Assembly (NCBI GenBank): GCA_914767715.1
Contig: OU612065.1
Location: forward strand, 558,001-622,000
Length of the DNA stretch: 64,000 nucleotides
From: Membranipora membranacea
Taxonomy: Eukaryota; Bryozoa; Gymnolaemata; Cheilostomatida; Membraniporidae
Reading direction: 5' to 3'
Positions 36,301 to 50,200 of the stretch are shown piece after piece; position 1 is the first letter of the stretch; every line of letters starts with the position of its first letter. The notes under the pieces were generated by a model. It was not told where the DNA came from. It did no database searches and worked only from the letters and a program-made list of their open reading frames with translations. The position numbers and the translations under genes are program-made.

Positions 36301-38089
36301 GACCACTTGTAAAACTTTTATCAACCATCTTCCCGAGTTTGTCAAGGTTGTTACTGGAACGTCAATAAATGTATAGCAGAAAACTTCTAGATTTTTAGCA
36401 CGATCTAGTTACAGACACAAGGCTATATAGTGATGGAGTATCTCCACAAACAGCCATACGGATACGGTGTGTTTTATATATAGATGCTAATTTATGGATC
36501 AGTGCAACACAAATAATCACAACTGAAGACACACATGCATATAGATAAGTCTTGCTACTGTTTTGATTACAGGATTAATCAACTATAATCTCATTAGGAT
36601 GCTGACATCAATGAGAGGGAGTTCATTACTGACACAGTGTGCCTCTTCAAGATACATTCCAGGATGAGGTTTTCTACTGCACTGTCACAGAGGTCTTATG
36701 AACGACCACTTGTATACTATATAGATTAACATAGATGAATTTAAGATATTAGGAATTGTCCCAACATCCCACAAGGGAAGACAACATGCTCAAGTGAATT
36801 GTTGTATCTATGGCTTTGCAGCGGGTGAGCAACAGAAGACTAACCTAACCTAGCCACAACTACTTCTCAGACCAAGTTATCTATAGTAGTACTACTAGCT
36901 CCATCTCACTGATTTTTCAAGCGGCAAATAAACAGCACTATTGTACCAACGGATACTACATTGTAACATACTAAGGGGCTAGTGAGGTAAATCTGTAGAC
37001 TAAATCACTCATAATTTTGTGATATTCAAGGGTCAAACAGCTGTAAACAAGATTTTGTTACATACCAATCTCAAAACTTATTGCAGTCGTTTAATCCACA
37101 AACAATAATATGGACATCTAATTGAAACTTGGTTTTCTACCGGTGTCAATTAGATTAAAATGTTTCACTTGCTTCTTGACTTTAGGGCCGATATTTAGTT
37201 ATTGACAAGATGATTCTGATACTTATATGAGATGATAGAGGGCTTTTTGAACCACAGCATCAATATCTCTGCACTTACAGTCCAATCTCGCTTTCACGGT
37301 CTTTCAATTAGTAAATTTTTCTCCCAAGTCATTTGTTGAGAGGGAATTTAATTCTGTCAATCAGTGAACAATTTTGGCCATTTGGATAGAAGTACATCCC
37401 TGATCTCTATCTGAATCCCAACATGTAGCTGTTTTGTTGCAGCTTGCATCGAGTTTGTCTGTCATTCTTCTATCTCAGATTTTATTCAAACGCAAACTTG
37501 AGAATTCCTATGTTTACAGATGCCAAAAAACTCAAGACAAGAAATTGACCAAGCGTAGATGTACCCTATTATTATAACGCTTTCCTGACAATAAGATGAT
37601 GTTTTGGATAGTATCCCAGTTCATGGAAAGTTAATGAGAGCTTGGCACTGTATTCTTATCACTGCAGTCCATAAGTTAAATAAGAAAAATATCGGTAATG
37701 AGAGTGGAGTTACTTCAGCTTTGAGAATAATGACATCGCCACCTGAAAATAGAAAAAGAGAGTTTAGTGACTATTGTTATTCAGTTGCTCTCAAAATAAA
37801 TACTGGTAAAATATCACCAGATACTGGTTCAACTGCAAACACAATATCATGTCATAACACCATCATCTCAGCTAGTAAAGAGTCTTCATTTTCTTGCACT
37901 GGACATCAGATATCAAACAAGAGTAATATTTTGATAATGTTCTTAAGCAGGTCTCCTTTCTTACTTTATTTGTCACCACTCTTAGGTTCTGGATTGCCTC
38001 CAGTTTGAGTAAACCTTCATTCACAAAAAGTAAGCGGACCTTAGTAAAACATTTTTCAGAGTATCTCATCCACTTATGCAAAATCTCAC
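33370..38089. other. Gene-poor convergent region with transposon relics
   Basis: Holds the FZR1 3' UTR (including a C/T-rich run near 33.40-33.45 kb) and should hold the UQCRH last exon, which I could not locate. Around 34.98-35.33 kb the plus strand reads like the eroded C-terminal end of a LINE protein (LTPLDDYIDQQCRKYIDKI, then stops). A B-box-like GGTTCGAGTCCCAC lies near 34757. The 134-codon frame at 37604-38008 has no recognisable domain and I do not call it a gene. Confidence 0.4.
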
Positions 38090-40195
38090 CTTCACATCTC
38101 GACAGTGCACAAAATCGTATAATTCTTGTTCACATGTTTCAGTTGTATTAGATTTTGCTCCGACTCTCTCCGTACAAGCATCTAGTTCATTTTTATATTT
38201 GGAACAGGCATTGGTTTTCTCTTCATTCATTGTGTTCTGTGGATCCTGAAAAAGTTTCGCAAATGGTGATGCTGACCAAGTTATTGTAAATTATTTTTAA
38301 ATATTTTATGCATCCACATCACACACATATGTGACACATGTTCATCCTCAAGCCAGACCTTCCTTAACACTGCTTGTGTTAGACATGTCCCTTTATTACT
38401 ACCCCCCTGTGGTGCTGAACCCTACAATACTTACCTCTACTTCCTCATCGTCATCGTCTTCAATCTCATCCTCCTTCAAACAGAAAAATAATTAACTTAG
38501 TCAACACTTCAAACATACTCAACACAAATGGGTGGGGAGATAGGAGAGGGGAAACTGTTTATGATTAGTAGCCTGTAGAATGATTGATACTAGAGGATTA
38601 ATATCAGTTTAACAATCTCCTGTAGATCGGGTAAATCTCTATAAATGCCTCTATAACCCAACACCGAGCACACCTCCACCAGTATACCACACAAACCTCT
38701 GTGACAGGAGGGGCTTCCTCCTCCTGTGTCACAGGAGGGGCCTGCTCCTCCTGCTGCTGCACTTTATCTGTTGGTACAGGCACCTCTGCTGCTGGTTCTG
38801 CTACAGTCTAATACCAAATAGATATATTATCAGAATATGAATATACTATGGTCATGTTTGTGGGATGCATATGGTTGAGGCAGTGACTGTGTTTGATGTA
38901 ATAGTAGCTAAATGTTTCTATTGTTATAGAATGTTGCTGATCCCTTACAAAACCATAACAGTTTTATTAGCTATTGAAAAGATGGGTTTGTAGGTTTGGA
39001 ACATCTCAATTACAGCGCTTGACTGTGGGTTATGCTCTCTTTTTATTCTGCCGATCTTGTATTTAACTCGTCAAGAAAAGAGGCAATTTCTATCGCTTCT
39101 GTTGCGTTGTTAGATTTGAACCAGGAGTTTTAATATCTAGTATAAATGGTAGCTGTCCAACAAATTGAAACCCTTGGGCCTAGTCAAACAGGGCTGTTGA
39201 AGGGACATCACTCAATATCATCGACTCAACCTCAAACACTGATCTTCTAAAAACAGAAGAGAGAAATATAATCGTCCCTTCACTAAAGAAAATATCCGAT
39301 CAAAGCTCAATAATAATAAAAGCTGACAATGACACCAAGGTCAAGGTCTGCCACTGGGCTACCACACACACACCAGGAGGCGGAGCAGTGATTACCAAAT
39401 ACTGAATGCAATCACTGATAATTACTGGAAATGCTGATCTAGAAAGGTAAATACCATAAACATGTCAATACAAATGAACATTTATATGTTTATGACATTG
39501 AATTCCATATCTGGAATAGCATCATTAGCCTTCTTTAGCCGAATAATGGGCCTGCAAAAAAAGCCAGTCCCTAGTAGGATTGTAGGAAAGCCCAAGTCAT
39601 CGACGTTGAAGGCATTTTATTACTGTTTGCAGTTTTGTAAACAAATCAGTTTGCCAGGCTATTTATTCATGCTAGTAGGGACAGCCAATCAAATCCATGG
39701 CAGATGAGTCTCTGTGATGAGTGGTCTATTAGTATGATGATATGATCATATTTCCGTTCCATGAGAAGAATTTAATTCAGTGGTTTATGAACAATACAAT
39801 GCTCACAACACATCAAGACCTGTTCACTGAAGCATGCAACCCACGATATACGAGTGACAAACCAAAGGTTTCAATCTAAGATCTGACCTCGAGGCTCTAC
39901 GAAACAAATTGTATCAAAAACAAAAATCTGAGTATTTCGAACTGCGATAAAACAAAAAACTTTCGTCACATGAGAATAGGTATTAATCAAGACCTGATAT
40001 GGCTTTGTTTGAGATACACAAGTGCATGAACGGGACAAAATAAATAGGCACTAGCCGGTATACCAGATTAGATCGTCAAGCATTAAGTACTAGCTAGTGA
40101 GTAGGCCTAACGACTAATCAGGGTGGCACTAACAGCACTGCAGTACCATGTTCATTAACAAAGTTTGTTTGCAACAGCCAGGCTCAGATAAACTG

Positions 40196-40249
<54 letters not shown>

Positions 40250-40992
40250 CACCAACTGGCACTGCTTTACACACAACACCACAAGCTGACGCGGCAGTTC
40301 CCCTTCATTGACTTGATGGGAATGGAAACACTTCGGTCCGTCCCTGTTTCCAGTTCGTCCCTGTTTTTGTTTCGTCCCTTCTTGGTTCGTCCCTTATTCA
40401 GTTCATTCTAGTTTTCAGTTCATCCCATGCAGTGTCAAGGATACAACATCGTTTACAACATCAAAAGAGATAAATGATTACCAACATGGTCAGAAGAGGG
40501 AGTTTGCGATTGTCAGAGAAGTATGATTGTATCAAGGAGTTACACTACTAATCCCCAGGCCTACATGATTGTGTATGTATATCATCAATCCAAGGAGTAC
40601 TCCTCAGTCCTATCAGTATCACTATCAATCAATCATTGCCTCCAAGACCATTTTATGGTACATGAAAAATCCTTTTTTTTCTGCTCAGTTGAGTTAATTG
40701 CTACACCAGGGTTCATGAATCCAGCAATCTGTTTCTCGCAAGTCTATTTTGGTTCCAGGTAGGCAAGGGTGAATGACCAGCGACGGTCAAATCAGGAGTT
40801 GACATTACTACTCTACTGAGGACTGAGGTTCGGACCCGTCCCATGACCTCACCTTGAGGCTTGAAGTCGGGTTGAGTTGGGCGCTCTACCAGCTGAGCTA
40901 TCCCTGATCCCTTACTGACAAACTCAAGCAGTAATTGTTAAGCATTGTCTTACCTCTGGTTCCTCCGCTCTGACTTGAAGTAGTTTGGACAT
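38090..40992 (-). CDS. UQCRH: UQCRH, complex III hinge protein (3' end not found)
   Basis: Acidic hinge subunit of the mitochondrial cytochrome bc1 complex, on the intermembrane-space side next to cytochrome c1. Four exons join in phase 0: 40992-40954, 38807-38697, 38473-38435, 38245-38090. They encode MSKLLQVRAEEPE, a Pro/Glu-rich stretch with a duplicated APPVTQEEE-like unit, an acidic run (EDEIEDDDDEEVE), and the conserved Cys segment (KNELDACTERVGAK, then TCEQELYDFVHCRDVK). The cysteine spacing matches the two disulfide-linked helices of the family. The usual short C-terminal exon, ending in a Leu-Phe..Leu-Lys type tail, was not identified between 36 and 38 kb, so the model lacks perhaps 10-12 residues. 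The N-terminal part is longer than in vertebrates. Exon 1 shares a 306-bp divergent promoter with the CLCC1-like gene. Confidence 0.85.
39240..39440 (+). pseudogene. Possible Penelope/RT relic in UQCRH intron
   Basis: The plus strand reads PSLKKISDQSSIIIKADND and, a little further on, GGGAVITKY followed by a stop. This is reminiscent of the N-terminal part of Penelope-like reverse transcriptases. The match is short and interrupted, so it is only a suggestion. Confidence 0.25.
40201..40246. repeat. (AT)n microsatellite
   Basis: About 45 bp of AT dinucleotides in UQCRH intron 1. Confidence 0.97.
40318..40432. repeat. Diverged repeat of GTTCGTCCCT
   Basis: Seven irregular copies of a 14-18 bp unit centred on GTTCGTCCCTGTTT with decaying ends, in UQCRH intron 1. 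No coding or regulatory meaning is evident. Confidence 0.65.
40825..40912 (-). repeat. tRNA-derived SINE head, minus strand
   Basis: On the minus strand a strong A box (TAGCTCAGCTGGTAGAG) is followed by a B-box-like GGGTCCGAACCTC. The spacing and flanks do not form a full cloverleaf with a closed acceptor stem. The element sits in UQCRH intron 1, about 40 nt from exon 1, in the same orientation as the gene. Confidence 0.6.
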
Positions 40993-41298
40993 TCTTTCAA
41001 GTTGAAAGGGACACGAATAGAAAGGGAGACTGCTATTATTATAAAACAAATGCAATTGCAATGGAAAGCCGGTGTATATGTGAATATGCGCATGCGCAAT
41101 TATATACAAATGGAAAAGTTTTAACTGTTGCCATGAATGAGCAGATTCTGTGCTATATTTGTAGGCCTTAGGTTATTCTAGCAATTCCAGCAGTGCATTT
41201 ATTCTGTACTTTCCCAAGAAATAGATCAGCCAGTGGCTTTATTCTTGAACACTATTGACCAGAGCTCTGTGCCTGTTCTAGAGTAATAATCACTCATC
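40993..41298. promoter_or_regulatory. Bidirectional promoter UQCRH / CLCC1-like
   Basis: Only 306 bp separate the two divergent start codons. The segment must therefore contain both 5' UTRs and both core promoters unless non-coding exons exist. It contains a perfect NRF-1-type palindrome. No TATA box at a convincing position is apparent. Confidence 0.75.
41087..41098. promoter_or_regulatory. NRF-1 consensus palindrome
   Basis: TGCGCATGCGCA matches the NRF-1 consensus YGCGCAYGCGCR exactly. It lies 95 bp upstream of the UQCRH start codon and about 200 bp upstream of the CLCC1-like start. NRF-1 activates nuclear genes for respiratory subunits in vertebrates, so a site in front of UQCRH is functionally sensible. 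The background is AT-rich, which makes chance occurrence unlikely. Confidence 0.7.
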
Positions 41299-44200
41299 AT
41301 GAGCAACTGGTTATCAGTGACTTTGCTCTTGATATTAAGTAGTTGTTTATTCTGTACTGTAGTAATTGCTGAAGTGTTTGAAGCAGACTCCAGCCATGGG
41401 AGTGAAACTTTCGGTCATAGTGATCCTTCCACAGAGGATGATTTTACAGAAACTCCGGTGATGCATGCTAGAAGGAAATTGCAGGACTCAGTAGAGAAAT
41501 TTCATGATGAAAATCATGATCTGAATAGGAATGAAGAAGTTGTTGTAGATTCTCCTGCCAATCCAACAACTACCAGCAGTAGAGATAAACATGATCACTG
41601 TAGCTGTCCATCTCTACTGCATAATAAAGGTGAGTGTAGGGTATGAGCTTGCATACACCTTTGGAGATACCAAACATCATGATGTGCAAAAAATCTATCC
41701 AGATGCCTATTATTTGGTAACCGCCGGATGACCGCGTGGCATCTGGTTGTCACTCGGACAACCGCCGAATGCTAAATGGGCATCAGTTTGCATAAAAGGC
41801 ATCCGGACATTAATTTGACTGAGGCGGATGGGTTCATAACCACCAGATCCCATGCCGACATCCGGCAGTTGCTAAATAGGCATCGAGATGGGTTCGTGAC
41901 AGTCACACTTCAAGGCTGTTCCAATGGATGGATGGCCATTTCACACTTCAAGGTTGATACAATGGATGGATGGCCAGTTAGCACAGCCGGATGGGTATTT
42001 GACAAAGCGATTGGCCTTTTTACAGAGATGTTTAGAGGATGGCCAGTTACCGGACACATTTGAGCACAACACGCCACATTCGGGAAATCAAAAATTAAAC
42101 ATAGTGCTAGTACTTCCTCTTCTAGCCAATAGCTGTGATGCGCCGTATGATGTAGAATAAATTATCACATGCAGTTGTCCAGTAAGCGATTCAGATGACA
42201 ATTAACTGGCAGTGGCATAAATTATAGAATCATCCGCTATTATTTATGCAGAATAGGGGATGTTAGTTTTTCCACCAAGTCCCCCCATCCTTTAACCTTG
42301 TCTGGTTGAAGAATCGTACAGTTGCTTCTGACGATACAGTGACGGTAATTTCGATGAAATCAATTTTCCGTGCTAAGAGAATACTCGTTGTCGGTTTCAG
42401 GGTCTCTAATAACCCCAGATAACTACTTCTGCTATGGTTAGGCTCAATATACAATATTCAGCTTTGTCTCAGGCCAGCAAGTCTGTCTTCCAAGCAATAG
42501 AACACATGTTATATTATGTTAAAACTTGAGGCCTAGATTGATATAAATAGACAGTGAGCACTGCTGTTGTACATGTCTGCATTTCAAATAATGCGCTGCT
42601 ACATCGCTTGTGATTTGACTTTCCTATCCTGTAACAGCCTCTTCAATGATGGCAGACTGAACAGCCATATTTTTGTATTTGATCTAAACTGAAGATTTTT
42701 CTTGATAAGCTCATGAATGTGTAGACAGTAGATCACTGACTTCATTTTGAGAGCGTGAGCACAATTTAAAAGTGCTGGTCTGGGGAGGCAACCATAACTT
42801 GGAGTCTTACGTTTGGTCAACACGTCTTTAGTAAACCAGTGAGGGCCTAATAAACTTCATCATAATTTAGTATAAAATATAGCAATACGATGATATGGAA
42901 TGTGATTTACATTTGCAACAATACAGATAGCCCTCTTTTAGAGCAAGTATATTATTTCAGGTAGATATTGTTCAAGTCGATGAAGGGATAGCCTTAGTAG
43001 TATTTTCAGATCCACATGATATTTTCAGGACTTCTCTTACTGCTAGTAACCGTCTACTTAACATGCTATCAGTTACTCTAGCTTTACATTACAGATCTTG
43101 TCTCATGTGAGAACGAGCACTTGTTTGTGAGACGACTGGTGAGTTCTGTGCTTCATCACCTCAACTCACCAAAGGTAAGTACTTATCATTATCAGCCTGT
43201 GCCAATGTCAGATTGTAAGCTAAATAAAGAAATACCATTTTGTTCAACACTCTAATTTATTACAACAAACTGGTATGAGATACGTTTTCACCTCAAAATG
43301 ACTTTGTGATGAAAAGTGTGTCACTGTTTTCAGAGAAGATCGACTGATGAGCATTTCAAAATAGATGTGTACTGTTTTTCCTCTTCCACATATCCTTTGT
43401 TCCCACCAGCCAATTACATCAAATCAGATAAAGTATGATATGTATGTGACATAAATAACGCAGACAACAAAATATGAACATTACCAAACTCTCTGATGGT
43501 TTTACAGACATCTGATGGATTTTATCACGTCAGCGCAGACATCCTTCTAGATATGGATCGTTACAATGTACTGGGCAGCTTCGTAAACTCAGAATCAGAT
43601 AACGACAGCGTACAGGAGGCGGCTGATATTCTGGCTGATAGTATAAGCTATCATAGATCAGAGAAACCTCCCAAACAAACACAAAACTTCATCATGCGCT
43701 ATCAAGATGAGATTACTACTGTAACACAGGTTTGTATCACAATAATCACTTATCTGTTTAGGTTATTATTTATTAATCTCCTGACTAGTAAAATGTAGTT
43801 ATTTTATAGAACTGAGTAATCTGTAAGTAATAATTCACAGGATCATTCATTTACTACGTCGTCTCTTTAGGCTGGGATAGTCTGGGATAGTCTCTATAGG
43901 CTGGGATAGTCTGGGGTAGTCTCTATAGGCTGGGATAGTCTGGGGTAGTCTCTATAGGCTGGGATAGTCTCTATAGGCTGGGATAGTCTGGGATAGTCTC
44001 TATAGGCTTGGATAGTCTGGGGTAGTCTCTATAGGCTGGGATAGTCTCTATAGGCTTGGATAGTCTCTATAGTCTGGGATAGTCTCTATAGGCTGGGATA
44101 GTCTCTATAGGCTGGGATAGGCTGGGATAGCATGTAACCACCTATCAACCCACAGTACTCATACTCGCGAACTTGTGTGGACTTTCTTCTCAGCCTAAAT

Positions 44201-47200
44201 TGCTGAGCGGCTAGATCATAAAATAAACAACGACACTGTTTTGTCTATAGGCTAAATCCAATGACTTGGAATTTGCAGGGCGAAGTATGACTCATGTTCG
44301 TGGCAGTCTCCTTTGAAATTGTAGCTCGATCTATTATCTATCTATGATCACTGAAACGGAATCAGTTTCCTAGGGGTGCCAACTAAGTTTGACCTAGCTC
44401 GAGCTCAAGATCCACATGGAAACATGGTGATTGGGTAGCCAATACTGTGCTTGGCTTTATTATGTACAGTAGGTTCTATTCAGTCTATAAATTGAATGAT
44501 AATTTGTTGGCATTCTAGAAAATCCATGTCAATCTCATGTTATGATTATGATGTTACCATAAACATAATATTACCGCATGTCCTATATGTTTATGGATGT
44601 TACTTAATGCCGGCATATTTTCTCCTTCCTTCGTCTTCACCTATTTATATTTTATAGATCATGCTGCTCATAGTGTTATCTGGAGTCGTTATTTTCTCAT
44701 CGTTACTACTTTGGAGTCGTCTGGGTTTGTGGAAGTTTGCCTTTTACTTGACTCTCACCTTATTCTTAGTGAGCGTCCCCTGGACATGGGTTCATCTCCA
44801 CAAGGTACACAATGTCTCAGATCTAAATAATTTGAATCACACCTATTCCTAACTGATCAGATACTGTGTGATGAATATAGTTTTGGGGAGCCGAATCTTT
44901 TACTGTCAGATGTTTTTATTGACCAAACATGGACTTCATGGTGGTACCAGATCTTAGATATTTTCAAAATCTCCTAGATTATTATATATTGTGACCATTT
45001 AACCATTGGTATTATTTTGTTGGCAGCAAAATTTGGCTCAGAGGATGCAGAGGGCAGACAAACGGTTTGTTGATTTCCCGGAATGTAATCCTAACAAGCT
45101 GACGTGGACCCAGTATGTGTTTCATAATTATAACAGAGAATGTGACAAATTCTATGAGGATATGATTATAGACCCTCTGTGGGAGACGAAACCAACTACT
45201 GTAAGTTAGTGACCATCTCAAATCATGTTATCACTGCATACTTCTTTGATCATTGGATATTATTATCACCAATCACGAAATCCTCTTTATCAACTCATCA
45301 AATTGAATTTTTATACTGTGTCAATGTTCCCTATCAACCGTTATCTCCAACATCATCAAACAATTAGTAACAGTCAATATTTCATATAGATACCAACTGA
45401 TTTTATTTAAAAAAAGTCTGACAATTAAATTCGTTGGTCCTTGACTTCTTTAAACTTTCAAAGATACAATTATCACACAATCACACCACTTTGGAGTTGG
45501 ACTACACACATACTGTGTAAAGAATCTGGCTGAGCTCAAACGACTAGAATATAGATGTAATAATTTGTTTTCTGCAAGCTAAATTTAATTAGGTAAGCAT
45601 CATCTAGCAGTAGTATTATTCCTAGATTTATAGCGATGTGAACATTTTGTAAGAAAAATCTGTTATTGTGCGTGGTTTCCTTCAAAAACAAATTAATGAG
45701 TTTAGATATACAAATTAAAATTGGTTAACAGCAAGTTGATAACATTATATCTAGAATGTTTTGTTTTTATTAGCGAAGATGATTCAAGTGTGTGCAATCA
45801 ATTTCTGTTTATACAGCTTAGCCAAAAGCCTCTTGATGTCTTCCTCTGCACTGCCTTGGTGGCAACCCGCAATATTGCTTACAAAGGGATGTTTTATTCT
45901 GAATCAGACATGGGTGCGCCAGCTTGGGTCTTGTTGTGATTTCATCGGGGTGACTTTTGTCATGGGCAGATTTTGACAGCTTCAGTTTGTGTTGAGACAG
46001 CGGGCAATGTTGTTGCTAAACTTTATTACTCAATGCAAACCACTCGCAAAGACTAAGTTATACAGCGATATACTTAGAAACAAGTAAAGAATAAGTTAAG
46101 ATAAATAAAAGCTTGGTCAAGAGACTGTCAAGGTATGTTTTTACTGATTATTCTTATGTAATTTTTTCCTCATTTTCCTATTATTAATTAATATCAAACA
46201 GAATTACACATGAGAGAGATTTACATGACTACTCAGTTGAATAATGATTCATACTAATTTTAGAATACTGTACTGGCAGTTAAATCTTTTAATTTTAAAG
46301 TTGTATATCTATTTTCTTTATGTACTTATGAATGGTAATTTTTTAACATTCACAGGTTTCACGGGATCATAGACAGAGAAATAAACGTGACAAATAACAG
46401 ATATTATTTCTCTCCAATTCGCTTCCCCGTTGTGCCTAATATGCTCTTTACGACCAAGACACTAATCTAAAGTTCATTGGGAACTTTATAGTGAAACCTT
46501 TGCACTCAATCGAGAGCCTAGGTAATAGTACGGTGAGGAGATAGCAAGTCAGTACCCATAGAAGACGCTACAGCTACACCCAAAGAGAGGATTCTGAGAG
46601 AGATTCACAACATTGTAACTGTAACAATAAACCGACTGGCCTTGGATAATCTACCCACTACAGAGGACAATTATTGTCATATAGAGCTTCAATAGCTACA
46701 AACAAGGGCTGCAATAGCTACACAGAGAGATCAGGAACTCAGCATCATAGAACCTTCATCAGCTAAGTACCTGTATCATAAATATAGTTCGCTAGAAATA
46801 GCTTGTGCATTCACAGAGCACACTTTTCAGCGTATGACACTGTCATAATTAGATTACATTGATAACTGGTTTGTGCCTAATTACAGGAATGTTATTCATC
46901 ACTGCCTAATGACTTTTGTTGTTATTGGAATTTCATTCATAGCTGCGCAACAGTAAACAAGTAATCCTCAGTTGTTGGCAACAGTATTAATTTTGTCAAT
47001 CTAACACACAGCAAGCAGGGAGGAATTTCTTGCTCACAGTCAAATTATCAAAAGTTTGGAATTGTCATTCCTCTATCTACATTTTTAATTTGTACTAGGG
47101 TCTTTGAGTTAATTTTTATGATTGTTGTGTTTTATAATTTTTGTAAAGCACAAACTGAAGCTGTCTGTTTCTGGGCGGGGCGCTGGTTGCGTTTGTGTTG

Positions 47201-50200
47201 TCGTTACTTGACCTTTGTCTTGCGCAGTCATGTCTGATTCAGAAGGGGACCCAGGAAATAGTTCTAAAAGTAATGACCCAGTAAATACTGATAATGTTGA
47301 TAATGAATCCCATACTGAAGGTAGTGCAAATGAGTCTGACGAGAGGCTTAGGCGACAGCTAGATAGGGCTAAGAAAAATGAGTCACGTCTATTAGCTGTA
47401 CAAATGTTTACTTCTATGTGTGAACAGATCACTACTCAAACTGATAAAAATAATGATTTTTTAGATTCTCTTTCTGATTCAATAGATAAGCAATTACATA
47501 ATATTTCATTGTCAGATATAGAGGCCTATTTAACTGAAGTTGATGCCTGTGTAAATGATGTAAGCGCTATTTACCAAGAATTGTTAGAAATGAATTCAGG
47601 AAAGCCTGACAGTACTCAGGAAAAAACTTTCCAGGAGTTTTTAGATAGCATTAACACCTTCAAAGCAAGTCTTCAAGCCAATCAAACAGAGGAAGAGTCA
47701 CTTCTCGAAGAAAAAAGGAAACTGGACGAGGCCAACCTATTGCTACAGGAAAAGTTAGCGCAACTCCAATCAAAGAATAAAAAACTGATGGAGAAAATGG
47801 TGAGAACTTCTCAGATAACAGTCAAACCTCTTCGCGCTACACCAGCATCACCAAGCAGCGTGGGCTCAGGTGTAAGTACACATCAGAGTGACACATCCTC
47901 AAACCCAGACAAAGAATGGATCAAGGACTTCACAAGGGAGCTCACACATGGACTAGCGGAAACTCTGGCTAGCAAGGATGAGAAGAAAGAAGAAAAACGC
48001 AAAAAGAAGTCAGTTGAACCTGAAATATTCTCTGGAAACCCGCTTGAGTTCAATGATTGGGAGATCGACTGGAACACATATGTAGAGGCAGAAGAGCTGA
48101 CTGAATTAGAAGCTCTCCGATTCATCAAGAAGTATCTGAGTGGTAAGGCTAGAGATTGTGTTATTGGCTTGCTTAGTGTCAATACAGCCGAGGCATATCG
48201 CCAGGTTCTAAGAAAACTCAAGGAGCGATTCTCTACAGATCAGGACATCGCAGGAATTTTCAAGAAAAGACTGCGACAGTGGCCACCAATCAAGGAACCA
48301 GATGGGGAAAAACTGCAAGACTTTGCAGACTTTCTCGATCACATCAAGAGCTCCAGATCGTCTGTAAAAGGTTTAGGATCTCTGGATGAAAAAGAACAGA
48401 ATGAATATATGAGCCAGAAACTGCCACAGGAGTTGAAACTGAAATGGGTAGAAATTATCAACCAAAGAAAATTTGAGAAACGTGATTACCCATCTTTCTC
48501 CGATTTTGCGGACTTTGTTCAACTTCAAGCAGCTACCTACATGAACCCAATTATGAAGCGTCACACAAGTACAAGTACAAGTAAGTATAACCCAAGGCCA
48601 ACCAATGAAAATCGTGGCTTTCAAAAGCAAAACTACAGCAAGAGCTACAACACGTCAACCAATGATGCACAGGGACAGAAGAAGCCGTATTGCCACTTCT
48701 GCAAGAATAACGAGCACTCAATTCCGGACTGTAAAGAATTCGCACGGAAAACTTTCAGAGAGAAGATGGACTTCATAAATACCAATCGTCTGTGCTTCCG
48801 CTGTGCTAAACACCGAGGGATAGCCAAGGACTGCAGGAGCAGAATAATCTGTGAAATCTGCGGTAAACAGCATGCCACAGTATTACATAACCCTGAGTAC
48901 AGCGGCAACCCTGTCACAAACAAACCCTCAGCAGCCGCGGGTACAGATACATCTGTAAAAGTGAAGCCAAGCGGTGGTAACGCAACTGAAACCTCAGCAA
49001 CAAAGGAAACTCCCTCCAACAATAGTACAACGAAGAAGGTGAACTGTACATCCACCAAGAGGACTACCTACAGTCAGGTAGTACCTGTTTATATTTCAGC
49101 TGGTGGACCGGAAAAACTTGTGTATGCCCTCATGGACACTGCTTCAGACTCGACATATATCGACCAACAAGTTGCCAAGGAGATTAATGCGACTGGTGCA
49201 ATGGAAGAAGTGCAGATGTTTACGATGAATGCTGTGACCGACGAAAAACTTATGCTTTACCCAGATCTCACAGTTAGAGGATACATGACCAACAATAGCA
49301 CTACACTAGATGCATATGAAAAGGATGCAATCAACTGTAGCACAGAACAGATTCCCACATATGACAAGTGCCTCAAGCTACCACACCTGCAAAAAGTTGC
49401 TAAGCATCTCTCCCCACTTCTCGACATCCCTATTGGTCTACTAATTGGAGCAGACTGCCCCCAGGCCATTTTTTACCAGGAAAGCGTCAAAGGGCCAGAC
49501 GATGAGCCGTTTGCTGCGAAAACAATGTTTGGATGGGCGTTATGTGGTGGCAAAAGTAGAACACCAACAGCAAGAAAATGCTTCTTATCTCAGACAAGTG
49601 AGTTGAGTTCACCGGCAATATTCAAAATGGTAGAAAATGACTTCAGTGACCTAGACGGCAATCCAATATCGCAGGATGACCTACTGTTCATCAATATACT
49701 AGAGAAAAACACCACACAGGATAAGGATGGCACACTGGTTATGCCGCTCCCCTTCAAAAGAAGGCCAAATCTCCCGGACAACAGAAGTCAGGCATTAAAA
49801 CGCCTGTGCCAAATAAAAGCAAAGCTACAGCGAGATAATTCATTTAAAACCGACTACCGTGGATTCATGCAGAATCTAATTGAGCGAGGTCATGCGGAAG
49901 AAGTGCCAGCCACAGAGTTGGAGACTGAAGGTGAATGTTGGTACATACCCCACTTTGGTGTGAAACATCCAAAGAAAGATAAGCTAAGAGTGGTCTTTGA
50001 TGCCAGTGCCACATTCAACTCCACTTCCCTGAATGACTGGCTACTAAAAGGTCCTGATCAGATGAATGACTTATTAGGAATACTGATTAGATTTCGCTTA
50101 GGCAAAATTGCTATCACTTCGGATGTAGAACAGATGTTCTACAACTTCAAAGTGGCAGAGACTGACAAAAACTTTTTAAGATTCTTATGGCTGGACAATG

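Noticed and set aside
37020-37050. Last exon of UQCRH
   Set aside because: An acceptor followed by a short Leu-Phe reading exists on the minus strand, but it stops after four residues and lacks the expected conserved tail.
37604-38008. 134-codon plus-strand frame
   Set aside because: No domain, no splice context; the antisense strand overlaps the region just past a UQCRH exon. Treated as chance.
45721-45976. 71-72 codon frames inside the 5' LTR
   Set aside because: They recur identically in the 3' LTR and have no protein character; LTR sequence only.
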